64,000 nt of DNA from the NCBI GenBank assembly GCA_002914805.1, contig JXTB01000044.1:1448014-1512013 (forward strand), written 5' to 3'. Below the pieces are notes generated by a model. That model was not told the origin of the DNA, did not search any database, and saw only the letters and a program-made list of their open reading frames with translations. Position 1 is the stretch's first letter; each line of letters opens with the position of its first letter. Positions 38,205-51,870 of this stretch are shown here, piece by piece. This DNA is from Parasponia andersonii (Eukaryota; Streptophyta; Magnoliopsida; Rosales; Cannabaceae). The position numbers and the translations under genes were made by a program.

Positions 38205-38960
38205 GAGAAATTTGATACTGAGAAGTTTAATGTGAGCAATTTCTCTCTGTAAAAAATGATGATAAATGCAATTTTGAGAAAAGATGATTGCCTAACAAAA
38301 ATTGGAGAAAAACGTGTTGAGATCATTGATGATAAAAAGTGGGAGGAGATAGATAGTAATATTTTCGCTAACTTATATCTAGTACTTGCAGATAGAGTTC
38401 TGTCTAGCATTAAAGAGAATAAGTAAGCCAAAGAGATATGTGATACACTAACGAAGTTGTATTAAGCCAAGTTACTTCACAATAAAATCTTCATGAAGGG
38501 AAGGCTTTACACCATTCGGATAGCGGAATTAATTACTGTAACCAACAATATCAATACTCTTAACACTCAATTTTTACAACTCACAGCAATAGAACATAAA
38601 ATAAAGGATAATAAACGTGCCAAAATCTTGTTTCAGAGTACACTTGATTTATATGATCAACTCATCATAAATGTGATCAATAATACTATAACTCCAGTTT
38701 TTAACGATCTTATAGTTTCTATTCTTGAAGAAGAAAATCGGTGTAAGAACTAGGAAGATAGATTGATAAGTTCAGAACAAGTAGAGGCTTTGACAATGAA
38801 AGAGATATCAATAGAACGTGACCCTAGTGGGAGTCAGAGACATGGTAGATCATAGTCAAGAAGTAAAAAGAACATTAGATACCACCATTATGGCAAGAAA
38901 AGGTATTATAAGAAGGAGTATTGGCAACTCAAGAAAAATAGAGATTCTAGAGCAAAAACC
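38205..38960 (+). pseudogene. Broken copia gag with a destroyed zinc knuckle
   Basis: The frame from 38205 shows V-E-K-F-D-T-E-K-F-N and S-N-F-S-L followed by a stop where the family has Trp. The capsid-like part continues at 38493-38753. Near 38880-38940 the CX2CX4HX4C knuckle is readable, but its four ligands are all Tyr (Y-H-H-Y-G-K-K-R-Y-Y-K-K-E-Y-W). Confidence 0.75.
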
Positions 38961-39039
38961 CCAAGTTATCAAATATTTAGTGGACTATTGTAAGTACTTC
39001 AAATGATGGAAAAATCATGTACAACGAAACAGTAATAGT

Positions 39040-40800
39040 TTCTAAAGATAGAAGACAGCTTACTGGTGTTTGGCTAATGGATTCGGGAATAACATGATAC
39101 ATGACTTCTCATATAGAGTGGTTTTACACATATGAACCTGTCTTTCAAAGATCTATGTTCATAGATAATGATCATACTTTAGAGATTACTGAATTAGTAC
39201 CATCAAGTTGAAAATATATGATGACACTATTCGTACTATTCAAGAGGTGCAGTAGATGAAGGGCTTGAAGAAAAATTTGTTGTCTTTGGGACAATTAGGT
39301 AGTCTTGGTTATGAGGCTTATATAAATGATATGATCATGAAAATTATCAAAGGCGTACTTGTAGTCTTGAAGGCATGAAAAATCGTTTCAAATCTATATA
39401 TGCCTAAAAGAGAGACATTATAGGAAGCAAAGGCTTTAGTGGCTTCAACAGAATTTTGAAGAAGAATCAATAATAATGTTGCATCGTAAGCTCAGCAATA
39501 TGTCAAAATAAGGCTTAAAGATTCTCTCTAAATGAAAGTTACTTTCTAGTCTCACAAAAAGATCTTTATCTTTTTGTGAGTCCTATGTCACAAGTAAGCA
39601 GCATAGATTAAACTTTAGCACATTAATGGCTAAGAGCAAAAGGATCTTAGACTTGATTCACTCTAATGTGTGGTAAGCACCTATTATATCCATAGGAGGA
39701 GTAAGATACTGACTTCTCTATGAGATGTTAAGTATTCCCAATTAAGAAGAAGGTAAATGTGTTTCTAACTTTCAAAGTCTTTAAAGTGTGGATATATTGA
39801 TGAAGTTAAGAGGTATCACCTGTGGTATCCTACTGCTCACAAGGTTATCATCAGTAAGAATATAATAAAAAGATAAATTTCAAGAGAATGGAGACGATAG
39901 CAATCTGAAAACTACTATAGTTCAAGTACAAAAGAATGTTGAATATTCAAATTCTTCTGAAGCAATATCAGAACATGAAGTAGAGGAACTAATCGAGGAA
40001 AATGCTTCTAAATCCATCGGTTAACTCACGAGATAAGACCACTGGCATGGCACTCAGATTATGTCATCAAGAAGAACATTGCATACTACTTTCTTACAGA
40101 GGATGGAGAGCCAACAACTTTCTACGAGGCTATCAAAAGCCTAGATGATCCTTATGGATAATAGCAATATAAGAAGAGATTAAAGTCCTTCATAAAAATA
40201 AGACATTGAATCTTGTTTCACTACCATGAGAAAGAAATTCCATTGGCAACAAATGGGTTACAAGAACAAGCATGATAGCAATAGTCAAGTGGAGTGGTAT
40301 CGTGCGAGATTGGTGGTAAAAGGATATACTCAGAAAGAATGTATTGACTTCAATGAGATATTTTCACAACAGTAAAAAGTGGTTCTAGTGATGTGTATTA
40401 TAAATGACCTACTTCTAGAGCAACTAGATGTGAAAACTACTTTTCTTCATGGAAAACTTGAGTTTTGCAGAAATAGATAAAGAGAACTTGGTTTGCAGGC
40501 TGAACAAATCTTTATACGATCTAAAATAGATGTTGAGGTATTAGTATAAGAGATTTAATTCTTTCACCATAAGTCTTGGGTATAACAGACTCAATTTAGA
40601 CCATTGCACATACTTCAAAAGATTTTATGAAGATAATGATTTTATTATCTTATTATTATATGTAGACGACATGTTGGTAGCAAGCCCCACTAAAGATCGA
40701 GTCCAAGAATTAAAGGTACATTTGGCTAGGGAATTTTATGCGAAGTACTTAGGACCAGTAAACAAGATTCTAAGGATGCAAATTCACCGAGACAGAAGTA
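39040..40800 (+). pseudogene. Broken copia pol: protease, integrase traces, reverse transcriptase
   Basis: The protease site W-L-M-D-S-G lies near 39070-39087, followed by a stop and M-T-S-H. Around 39280 L-G-Q-L-type pre-integrase sequence is recognisable. Integrase is only traces (39640-39760). RT is seen as I-D-F-N-E-I-F-S and L-E-Q-L-D-V-K-T near 40345-40435 and Y-V-D-D-M-L-V-A at about 40660, where YVDD is the RT catalytic motif. It ends with I-H-R-D-R-S-N-R-K-I-W at 40795. Many stops and deletions interrupt it. Confidence 0.8.
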
Positions 40801-40830
40801 ATAGGAAGATTTGGAATCAAGTTAATTAAT

Positions 40831-41554
40831 TGTTAATAAGCTTCACAGACAATAAATGACATTTAGTCCAATAATACAATATTGGACCTATAATAATATA
40901 CCCCAATATTAATGGACAAGGCTCAATCATAATCAAGAGTTAATTATGATAGTAGGTATATGGTTCATTGGAGCTTGGCCTTTATGTATCCATATGGTCC
41001 CATGTCTAGCTCAAATTAAAGCCCAATAGTCATTTGATGATCAGTTGAGCCCAACAAGCCCATTAGGGTTTACTAATCTCTCTATAGTTAATAGAAAAAT
41101 TCTCTAGCAACCAGAAAAAAGTGTTACACGTGAAACACCCCTTTGAAAAAAGAGTGTCACACAAAAAATAAAAAGAGAGAGAGCAGAGAAAATCGGCCAC
41201 CACTAGGGATTCACTGTTCTTAGTGTTTTGGCCATCCCGGAGAAATTGGTTCGAAGAGATTGTCTTCTTGTTCATCTGCGGCTCTCTTTATTGAAAATTA
41301 AGAAGGTGACCACCCACTGAATCAATCAAATGAATTTCAAGAATAGACGGGAAGACAAAAAGTTTGTGGAGTGAATCCAGTATTGTTCTTGTCTAGATTA
41401 AGAGTTAATTCATGTTAGATCACAATCTGAAATATTTTGTAAAAAGAAAAGTTTTAAACGACCAATTCCGCTGCGTTTCTTAATTTTACAAATCTATGGT
41501 GTTCTTGAAAATGATTTTATGAAAATATTTTCCAGAAATTTATTCCAATAAACA
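40831..41554 (+). repeat. LTR-like insertion (724 bp) replacing part of copia 2 RT/RNase H
   Basis: This block begins TGTTAATAAG and ends CAATAAACA (TG...CA). Near its right end it has LTR-like features (TTCCGCTGCGTTTC). It has no coding match, and the copia protein resumes directly after it (L-Y-I-A-R-N-P at about 41569). Flanks TTAAT and CCAGC do not match, and host pol sequence expected at the junction is missing, so insertion was accompanied by deletion. Likely a solo LTR of another copia family. Confidence 0.5.
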
Positions 41555-41564
41555 CCAGCACAAA

Positions 41565-41776
41565 GTACCTTGTACATTGCAAGGAATCCAGTCTTTCATT
41601 CCATGACAAAACACATAGGTGTTCAATATCATTTTGTTAAAGAAGTAATAGAAGATGGAAGTATTGATATGAAGAAGATTTATACCAAGAAAAACTTAGC
41701 ACATGCTTTGACCAAATCAATTAATATTAATAAGTTCCAATGGTGTAGATCCTTATATGGCCTAACAGATATATAA
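41565..41776 (+). pseudogene. Copia 2 RNase H C-terminal fragment
   Basis: The open frame encodes Y-I-A-R-N-P-V-F-H, T-K-H-I-G-V-Q-Y-H-F and E-V-I-E-D-G, then the K-I-Y-T-K-K-N-L-A-H-A-L-T-K segment, the usual copia pol C-terminus. It stops at 41776, about 70 bp before the 3' LTR, as expected for an intact 3' end. Confidence 0.85.
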
Positions 41777-41843
41777 GTAGTATGAAGAATTGACAAGCGA
41801 AGAAAAGATAAATTCTTTAAGTATGAAGATATGAGTGGGAGAT

Positions 41844-42428
41844 TGTTATTGTATGTAAACATATGTTAACATATGTCAATTTATTTGTGTGAACGCATGT
41901 AAATATATGTGTAAAGATATATGACCATGTACATGTAAATAGATGTGAACATATGTGTATAAAGACATGCAAATATATACATCTGAACACCTAAATAGTG
42001 CGTAAATTGTGTTCAAACTGCTTGGAGATTAGTAAATGATTAGTAAGCCTAATCTATAAATAAAGGCTTTACTTCTTTGTTCTTCTTATCACATCTTCTT
42101 TTTATCCTTCTCCTTTCTTAAGAGAGAGTTCACGCCTAAGAATTCCTCTTAAGTGTCCTACTTTGGTTTCTCCTATATTGTTTAGAAAGAGTATTTTCTC
42201 CTATTGCAAGAGGGAGAAGTTTATTTATGCTCTCCCTGTATTTAGAGAAAAATAAGTTGTAATTTTTTTTTCATAGTAAAATTCTTTATAACTTTGTCCG
42301 TAGATATAACCTAAATTAGTTGAACCATATTAAATCTTTTGTTGCCTTATCTTTTCACTTTTTCCAAAGTTTTCTCAACTCATATTTTAGTTGCTTATTG
42401 TTAATTCCACAAAACCAATCTCTTAACA
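41844..42428 (+). repeat. 3' LTR of copia element 2
   Basis: It begins TGTTATTGTATG after a purine tract and ends near CTTAACA. TATAAATAAAGG near 42054 is its TATA box. Homologous to 37477-38043. Confidence 0.85.
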
Positions 42429-42669
42429 CTATGGTGATTGCTCATTTCAAGTTTTAAACCAAATAAATAACATAAACATAGAGAACTTCCTCCAATAGAT
42501 GGTGTGTTATTTTCAATGGTCATAATACATACATGTGCAAATAACATCATTCGAGCTAAATCTCTATGTTTTGTCACTTTTGTCTTAATGGAACTATCAT
42601 CTCTATGAAATATCATATTGTCCCATAAAAAGATTCAATCGCAAGAGCTAGCAGAAATCAAATTAAACA

Positions 42670-45030
42670 TATCACGGCCGGAAATCAAAAGTCATGACTT
42701 TAGTAATTTTGAGTGTAAATAAAGATGAATAAAGAATTTTAAAAATTTCAGAGGAAGCTAAGTATTTAGATTTTACACTTGAGTCCTCAAATTGTTAGAA
42801 ATTTAGTATTAAAATGGGTCCCTCTTTAGTTTAGATTATCACATAAGAAATGCTAATTAAGGTTCAAAAAAACATAGATAAGTCGTTTAAAAACTCGGCT
42901 TAATAAAACTTTAGTATTGAATAAATGAATTTTGTAAATCTCGAATCTGAATGTCTAAAAATTAAATTATAGAATTAGTCATAATTCTAAATACTCAAAA
43001 TTTTGAAAATATGCTGCTTAGAAAGCATAGTGTTCCATTTATACACCAAATCTTCAAATAGCAGTAAAGACATCCTCATGCATTCACTTAGTAGATACAA
43101 TTGGCTAAACAGTTAGATATAGAGAAAGAATAGGACAAAATATAGGGACCAACCAAGAAAGAGAAATAGGAATGCAAACATAAGCTAGATGACTTATCTA
43201 GCCATCGAGACAACTATATCAAATGAATAATCGGGAAGAAAACAGGGGAGGTGAGCTCGAAAGCTCAGTAGAAAATTTGTTACCTCATTTAAAAAAAAAA
43301 CTTTTTTGGTGATAGGGAGTCCTTCCATGGTAAGTTTAATTCAAAACACTTTTACAAAATTATATAAACATACATATAAATATTTCTAAAGTCCATAGTC
43401 TATAAATATATATACATATAAATATAGATATATATATATATATACATGAAAATACGATACCTAAAATCAATCACTCCGCACATACATGACACAAATCCAC
43501 ACATACCTATGAGTACATCACCTCTCATCAATAGAAACCAGGATGTTGGTACTACATGTACCATACAATCTGCCTAACACTTAGCTCATATCTGGAGATG
43601 ATACCCATGTGTTATTTACCAAACTTGGAGAAGTAATTATATTGTCTATGCTTGCAAAACAAGGAGGTAATTAGAAGAAAAATCTTGTGCAAGTTCATGA
43701 ACTCTGCACCGTCGATAGGGCCATAATGCCACACTGTAAAACCCAGTAATGCTAACCTGGTACTTATGTGTGATCCTATGACATGTTTACTGTGAACTGA
43801 TATGTAGAAATAGCAATATAGTAATTTAAGTTTAAATAATGCTCTGGTTTTTAATACAATTGTTAATTAAATTTTATAAAAAAAATGGGCAGCATAACGA
43901 CCCCCTTATAACATATTAAAAAATAACCTATACTCAGAAAAATCCCAGAACAATCCAATATACATCATAGATATCCAAAATAGTTCTAAAATTATATTTG
44001 TCATCATATGTAGCATAAAATTTTATTCAAACGCTATAAAACAAAGGTAACCAAATTCTTATCTTAGTAGAAGAGCGATACTATACTATTGGAATGTCAA
44101 GATGTCGTTGGACGATCATTCGGATGGTTAGAAACCAATTCTAATCTCTCGACCTCTCACTGTGACAAACTAACTCTTCAACGAAGCTTCAAATCAATAA
44201 ACAGACTTCTTTATTGAATTTCTAGCACCCAAAATAACTAGATTAAATATATAATTTGTCTGATTCGTGTCCAGGTCGAAACTAAACCGATGGCATGCAA
44301 AATAAGGTAAATCTTAGCCGCCTGATTTTATTTTTCGTGCTAGTCACCAAACTTAATCAATATATATATATATATATATATATATATCAATCTTCTTCAT
44401 TTTTCGAGTACATTCCAAAAATGATATCAAAAACACAATCCAATAGTCGGATCAAAAAAAGCAAACTGAAGCTCAAATAACTCAAAAATGGCAACTTTCA
44501 AATTGGGCAATATAGGATTGTGAAATATATACTTGGAGATTCCTATTGACGAGACGAATCCAACAAGCCCAAGAACACCCCTTGAAACAACCAAAAATCC
44601 CGTCGGAAATTCAAAAACTCTCACGATCAAAGTTGTGTTTTTCTGGTAAACGGTGGCTCTGGTGGCCGTGAAACTCTAGTTTCTAGCTACTAGTGGCATG
44701 AGGAGTGGATGTCGTGTGGTGGCACGGGCTGAGAACGAGCGAAGGGTGGTGGAAAAAATGTAGTCGTTTTTCGCCACTTTTGGCTATTAGAGGAAGAATA
44801 AGCTTAGGAAGGAAGAAAGAGAAAATAAGGGGAAAGTGAAGTGTTGGATCACATGGGTCTTGGTCAAAAGGTGTTGTGCAATTTTCAAATTTACACTTTA
44901 GTCACCTATTTTTCAAACTTCTTGCATTCAGTCCCCATTTTCAAAAACTTTTGCAAATAAATCTCTCTCTTATTTAATCTGAAAATTGACAAAATCTTTA
45001 AATTACCTTCTTAAAATCTAGGTTTATACA
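42670..45030 (-). repeat. 3' LTR (copy B) of the long-LTR family
   Basis: About 2.36 kb. The left end TATCACGGCCGGAAATC corresponds to TGTAACGACCAGAAATC in copy C, and the right end is GGTTTATACA. It matches copy C across most of its length, for example GACGAGACGAATCCAACA at 44550 and 53219. Confidence 0.85.
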
Positions 45031-46894
45031 TTTTTCCCTCCTTATAGGAATTCTGTCCCAAAATTCATATACAAACCGAGAGTTTGATCAATATTATATG
45101 AAATAGCCACCGAAATTGTAGTGAACACTTGACTATAGAAATTAAAAGTATTAAACTGAACACTAATTAATAAAAGGATGTTAGATAAATACTCCTCATC
45201 TAACATCAGAATCCCACCAACATACCGACCCGCACAAGTATGGGATAAGGATGCACACAAAGAGATATAGAATTTTCAGATGGTTTATTAATAGGTATAA
45301 GAATCTTAATACCAATGGTTGGAAATAATAACCTCAAGTATGTAAGTAATAACAAAAAAAAAAAGATAATGATGATAACTATGGCTAGAAGCTGAAACAT
45401 AGGACTTTAAACATTGATTGTAAGGCACCAAACTAGAATAGCAAACCAAATGTCAGATATAGAGATACCATCCCCTTGATCAAAAATATCCTAGGACATC
45501 TCCATTTATCTGCAGTTAGAATTTGGTCCTAGACAATCTTCGAGTCAATAACTCTAATAAGAGTCTATTTCTAAGTATAAGATATAATAGAATAGAGTTT
45601 AAGATGAAAAACAAGAATTCTTATGTTATATCACACAAGATAAACCAGTTTAGAGATCTAAGGTGACAAAGAGAATTTAATGGCTCACAACTATTTTCTA
45701 TTCTCTAATTAGAGTGAGGAATAATATTAAATACAAATCACATCTAGTCATATGCAAGACTAGAACACTCAAACTAGAAATCACCAAAGCAAAAATATTA
45801 GTGTAAACTTTAATTCCAAATGCAAGTATCCAAACTATGAGAAATTTCAAAAGCATTTCAAATTTTTCATCTAGTATAAAACCAGATCAAAGAAAACCAA
45901 AGCGAATATTGATCTAAAGACTTTATAAGTCCTTGATATAAAGAAAAACTCTATGGACACAATCTAATGTCCTAGAAATATGCACATAACTGAAATCGAT
46001 ACTTAGCTCCCCAGAAATAAGGTTCTAATATGATAGTCTATCTGGTACCATCCTCGAGTGACGTTTGTCTCCTATGCAACCTCTTTTTAATTTGAATTAA
46101 AATATTTTAGAAAATATTTTTGAAAAAATTGAATGTAAAAAATTTTGGGGTCTAGGAATACTATACTAGCTCATAATATAGTTTCTCCCTAGCTAAAGGT
46201 AAACCAAACCTAAACTTCAAGTATCTCTTTACAATATAAAAGTAAAGTTCAACGACAAAGTAAAATTCATGAGTAATCTTATTCCAATTATAATTAGTTA
46301 CATAACATTAACCATGTTACATATAATTTAAAACAAATAAAGAATTTAGATTCGACTCAGTATCAACATTTAGTACAAGTTTCATTCCATGCATAAATAA
46401 TGAAAATCCCTAGTAGTCAAAAGCATGAACCTAAAGTTGAGTGATGTACGATAACCATTTATTAAAACCAACAGGAATGCATGAAAAACACACTAATTTG
46501 TTTTCCATAATCAACAAAATGGACAATTATTATGTAGTCATCACTTACTTGGTAAAATGATAAATTAGGCATATTTAAATCATCATGGTCGATTTTCTTT
46601 CAAAATTAATAAAAATTTGGGCCTCAATCTATATCATAACCAAATATAATGGGATATTTTTGTAAAATTCCAAAATATTTCCAAAATAATCAAACAAGTT
46701 TCTAAAAAGTTTAAAAGTTCACACCATTTTTTTTTTAATAAGGGAAAATAGGGTACTTTCGAAAATATTAGAGTATGAAATACTATCAAATACTTTCTGA
46801 AAGTAGGCCAAAAAAAATACCAATTCTCAATTAACCCTTCAAAATAAACATTAAAAGTTCATGGAAATTTCTACTAGACATAACCAACTAGTTA

Positions 46895-46925
<31 letters not shown>

Positions 46926-48610
46926 CCATGATTTAGAAAGCTACAACTAAATCTTCGAGAAGAATATTACACACCAATACTCACAACTCAAAACCTATCA
47001 AATATAAAATTAAGGCACATAACTCAATACTCTTTTTCAATTTGAAAATATAAATTTTATTTTCCTCCCATGTTTTCCCAACACAAAGGAGATTTTTCAA
47101 ACCCAATCACACGATACCCAAAATCTAATTAAAATAAGTTCTGCATAACTTCAACGTAACTTTGTTCACACTGTCAAAAATCAAGTTAGCATAAATCATA
47201 ATAACTAAGCAATCCAATGAATACCAAAGGACCGTGCATTAACCAACAAGGTAAACCATATCAAAACAAATTTAGAAGAAACGGATAATTTGGACCATTG
47301 GCTGCACAAGGCCCAAGTGACAAACTCCCCAAAATCTAAACCAAAAATTCCAACTCAAATATTTTCACTCAGGGAGGATTTTTATAATGCAATCCATCGT
47401 ATCCATTTTCATTCTCTAAGCAATATATTCTAGAGAAAACATAGACATAAATCTTCAAACACACGTGTGAAGCTAAAGATTTTCCCCCAAAAATCATTTT
47501 TGATCCACACCAAAGTTTACCGAGTAATTAAACTTGTGAATCAATTTCGAAAGTATTCATTTGATCTCAAGTATTAAGTAAGGATTAATAATCTACTAAG
47601 TCCAAAAATTAGAAAAGGTACTGGAAAAATTTGATTTTTTGTATATATATTTAAAGAAACAAAATACCTTGATCTAGAGATCTTTCATATCAACATTTCT
47701 AAAATAAACTAAAATTTACAAATAAACAAATAGATTGATAGCTTCACAAAGCTTAGTCTCAAAGTAACATATAATTTAATACAATACCTCCTTTAAAAAA
47801 GTGTATTACTCTCACTTAACCAAAGCTCAACGATTCAAGAATTCTCATTTAAAGAACCACAATAACAAAACTTGATGGACAAGAGAAATGCAATTACTAT
47901 ATGTAAACAATATCAAAAAATATCAAACTAATCATTCAATCAATGAGCATCGTATGTAAAAAGTATTATAAATACAAATACTCAAATTTAGAACCATGTC
48001 ATAAGATACCCAAATTATGTGGTCACGAAGATATCAATCCCAAGAAAATAAATCTCAATCTCATAAATACCAATAGAGTCAAGTCACATCAGTTAAAATG
48101 TAAACACCAACCAGTGTATCATAAGCATTCTCAAGGAAGTACAACCACAATTAAATACTGCAAATAAGAGCGATAATATAACCCGAGGGATAACATATAG
48201 ACAATCCACAAGAAATTCAAAGTATAACAATTAAGATGCAAGATACCATATTGCTACTTTAGAACCTACGATATTCATGTACCTTACAATGTGAATGGAT
48301 GGAAGAGAACAAGAACAAACGTCCATTCAAAGCAAGGGATTTCATCCGAGTGGAATTCAATAGTCTCACATCAATTCAATACCTCAAAGACTAAAATTTC
48401 TAGGAAATCACCATCCCAAGGCTATAAGAATTTTACTTTGGAGAGGTTTAATGGAGGACTTGAAATAAATAAGAGCAAAAGTAACTTATCTAGCAAGTTC
48501 CTAAGTGATGTATGAAGTATTTGTCAAAATCACTTCTAAAATATTTTTAAATACTTATCACCATAAGCATGATTCCAGAAGGATCTGAAGGTGTACTCTA
48601 ATACCAATTC
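45031..48610 (-). other. Internal region of the LARD-like element, no coding capacity recognised
   Basis: Between the primer site and the polypurine tract are 3.58 kb of AT-rich sequence. The longest frames are 70-80 codons and none resembles gag, protease, RT, RNase H or integrase on either strand. (AT)n at about 46898-46920 is the only clear low-complexity block. If the element moved, its proteins must have come from elsewhere. Confidence 0.65.
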
Positions 48611-49564
48611 TGTAACGACCAGAAATCCAAAGTCTTGATTTTTAGTAATTTTGAGTGTAAATAAAGATGAATAAAGAATTTGCAAAATTGAGGAAATCAA
48701 GTACTTGAATTTTATATTCTAGTCCTTAAATTATTAGAAATTCAGTATTAAAATGGGTCCTTCTTTAGTTTAGTTTATCACGAAATAAATGCCAAATAAG
48801 GTTCAAGAAAATATAAATAAGTCGTTTAAAAACTTGGCTTAATAAAACATTAATATTGAATAAATGAATTTCGCAAATCTCAAATCCAAATATCTAAAAA
48901 TTAATTTACAGAATTAGTAATAATTTAAAGTAATTAAAAATTTTGAAAATATGCTCCTTGAAAACCATAGTGTCTCATTTATACACCAAATCCTCAAATA
49001 GTAGTAAAGACATTCTCATACATACACTTAACAGATACAATTGGCTAAACAATTAGACATGGAGAAAGAATAGGACAAATTATAGGAACCAACCAAGGGA
49101 GAGAAATGGGATCACAATCATAAGCCAAGTGACTTACTTAGCCATCGAGACAACTATATCAAATAAACAATCACCTAAAATGGAAAAAAAGTATGGGGTG
49201 AGCTTGAAAACTCAGTAGGAAAACTGTAGTGCTCCCTTGTTTTCAAAGAAAGCTTTATCACAGGAAACCCCTAATAACTTGTCAACTAGATCTTCTAATT
49301 CAGTGAAAATCGTGATCGATCAACTATTTCAGAATAAGAAAGACTTAAAGCTGAAGCTGCACTTGCATGCAATGAAGTCCAATTTTAAGTTCAAGGTGAA
49401 AAAGTCAAGCAAATACTGTTGGTTTATAACATGTATAGACGACAATTGTATGTGGCGGTTTCGAGCTGAAAAGGTAGAGCAGTCTGATATATTTGAGGTG
49501 CGAAGATAAGTACATAAATACAAAAAAACTTTTTCAGTAATGGAGAGTCTCTACATGGTTAGTT

Positions 49565-51703
49565 TTTTAAAACCCGGATTTTTGGGAGGCTAATTTGGAT
49601 ATTTTACCAATTTTCGGGTATTTTATTAGGTGAATTAATTTGCAAAAGTTTTGTGCAGAAGGACTAAATTACAATTGTTAGGGAACTGAATTAATAGAGT
49701 TTGGGAACTAGGGACTATACTTGAATTTTTTGAAAAATTAAACAGTCCCACATGACCACTCACGTGGGTTCATCTTCCCACTCACCTTCTCTCTCTCCCT
49801 CACCCGACTCTCTCTCTCTCATTCTCGCTCGCTCGGCAGAAGGGGAAGGAGAAGGCCATGCAGCCTCCCGCCGTCATCTACCTGCGCAGCCCACCAGCGA
49901 AGCTCCCCCGTGCTGCGCCAAGCCGATGCCGACCAGCTACCGCCACCGGAGAAGCCGTCGTTGCCGGAGAAAACGAAGTGCACCGTTTTAGATTTCTCAT
50001 TGCCGACAATGATTACAGCCACCATCTGACCTCTAGCAGGGCTCATTGGATTCGTCTCGTCGAGAGGAAGCTCAAGGTATATATATCTTAACCATATAAT
50101 GCCCGAATCAAAAGTTGTCATCTTTGGAATATTTTGAGCTTGAGTTGACTTTTTGATCTAGTCGTTGGATTGTGTTTTTGTTATCATTTTTGGATTGTAC
50201 TCGGAAAATGGAGAAGTTTGATATATATATTGCCTATATTTAGTGATCGGCACGGAAAATAAAATCGAACGGCTAAGATTTACCTCATTTTGCATTGCAT
50301 TAGTTCGGTTTCAATTCGGACCCGATTTAGATGAATTATATGTCTAATCTAACTATTTTGGGTGCTAGGAACAGTAAAGAAGTCTGTTTGTTAATTTGAA
50401 GTTCTGTTTAGGAGTTGGTTTTTACAAGTGAGCGATTGGAGGCTTGGAATTAGTTCACGACCTTCTGAACGAGCGTCTAACAATACCTTGAGGTTCTAAT
50501 TATATGGTATCACTATTTTTGTGAGTTAGGGATTCGGTTACTTTTGTTTTATACTATTTTCGAATAAAACTTATTTTCTGCAACATATGAGAACAAATGT
50601 AGTTTTTGATTTTCTTGAACATATGTGATAGACTGTAATGGTATGATATATATATATATATATAATGTATTGCTCTGGAGATTTTCTGAGTGCAGATTAT
50701 TTTAGGTATATCAAAAATAGAGCTGTTGTGTTACCCGTTTTTCTATAAAAACCTAATATACTTATTTTATTGAAAAATCAGAGTACGATTATTTTCACAC
50801 TTCAGTTCTGTATTGCACGTGTCATAGGATCATACATGTGCATTATGGGTTTACAGTGTGGCATTGCGTGTCCCACCGTCGGTGTAGAGTCCGTAAACTC
50901 AGTGCGGGATTTTTTTACTTCTGATTACCTCCCCATTTGGCAGGCGTAAGCAATTCAGTTTCCCCTCCAGGTTTAGTAGGCGACACATGAGTGTCCCCTC
51001 CGGATATAAACTTAGGTGTTAGGCTGGCTGTTAGGTACACTTAGTGCCATCATCCTGAGTTTCCACAAATGAGAGGATCATGGGTATAAGTTGATTTGTA
51101 TCATGTGCATCTAAATTGAATGGTATTGATTATATTGATTTATTTATGCATATACGTGACGACTTCCGGTTTTGGATTATCATATATGTATGTATTGGAT
51201 TTAAAATAACTATGCAGGAGCCTTCCATCACTAAAATATTTTCGATCCGGATAACTTTTTTTCCTACTGGGCATTTTATGTTTACTCCTTTCCTCCTTTC
51301 CTCAGGTGGTGTCCAATGCAATTTTGGAGATCGAGAAGAGTAAGAGGCCATCGGGATTGTAGTTTATATCTTGGTAATACTTGAAGCATGTTGTTGTAGT
51401 GTTTGGACTGTTTGAGTTTTGTTTTAGCATTGAACCAAGATTACTACTTTCTATTTTGGTCTGTGAACTCATGTAAGTCATTCTGATGTCTGTTCTGACG
51501 CAAATGATGATGATACTTGAACATATATTTGATTTATGTCTTTTCAGTGTTTATTCGATCTATATTTAATAGTGTATACGAACTGTGGGAAAGGTTCACG
51601 GTATGGAATTTCAAGTATTTTATTTTGTTTAAAACGGATTGTTTTATAAAACTATAATTTTTAGACGTTTTTTAAATAAATCAAGGAATTTCTCGTCCTT
51701 GCG
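49565..51703 (+). repeat. Nested solo LTR (copy D), inverted relative to its host LTR
   Basis: It begins TTTTAAAACCCGGATTTTT, against TGTAAAAACCCGG in copy E. It continues with the CACGTGGGTTC motif, CT-rich tract, CCGGAGAA segment and ATTACCTCCCCATTTGGCAG block, and ends near TTTCTCGTCCTTGCG, a decayed form of the family end. Copies B and C show the reverse complement of these blocks. The host LTR resumes at about 51763 (TTTGTAAAACTATATAT), which copy B shows uninterrupted. The short frames within it are not recognised proteins. Confidence 0.75.
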
Positions 51704-51773
51704 AAATTCTCCTTTTGCCACTAGTCTGAGTTTTGGATTGTGATAAGTTTGATCCTAAATACCTTTGTAAAAC

Positions 51774-51813
<40 letters not shown>

Positions 51814-51870
51814 TAAATATTTCCAAAGCTGATAGTCTGTATATGTATATGCATATAAATATATATAGTT

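Larger units (their letters stand above)
37477..42428 (+). mobile_element. Ty1/copia LTR retrotransposon 2, all domains present but broken
   Basis: The LTRs at 37477-38043 and 41844-42428 flank a primer site, TGGTACTAGAGC (38046-38057), close to the initiator-tRNA-Met complement. GTGGGAGAT (about 41835) ends a purine-rich tract before the 3' LTR. The interior runs in copia order: gag (38200-38960), protease (about 39070), pre-integrase and integrase traces (39280-39900), RT (40200-40800), RNase H end (41570-41776). Stops and frameshifts are in every domain. The flanks (TTACA and CTATG) are not a clean target duplication. 40831-41554 is foreign LTR-like sequence. Confidence 0.85.

Noticed and set aside
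49752..50121. Arg/Pro-rich frames in copy D
   Set aside because: They lie in the GC-rich leader part of an LTR, on both strands at once; chance frames in a repeat.
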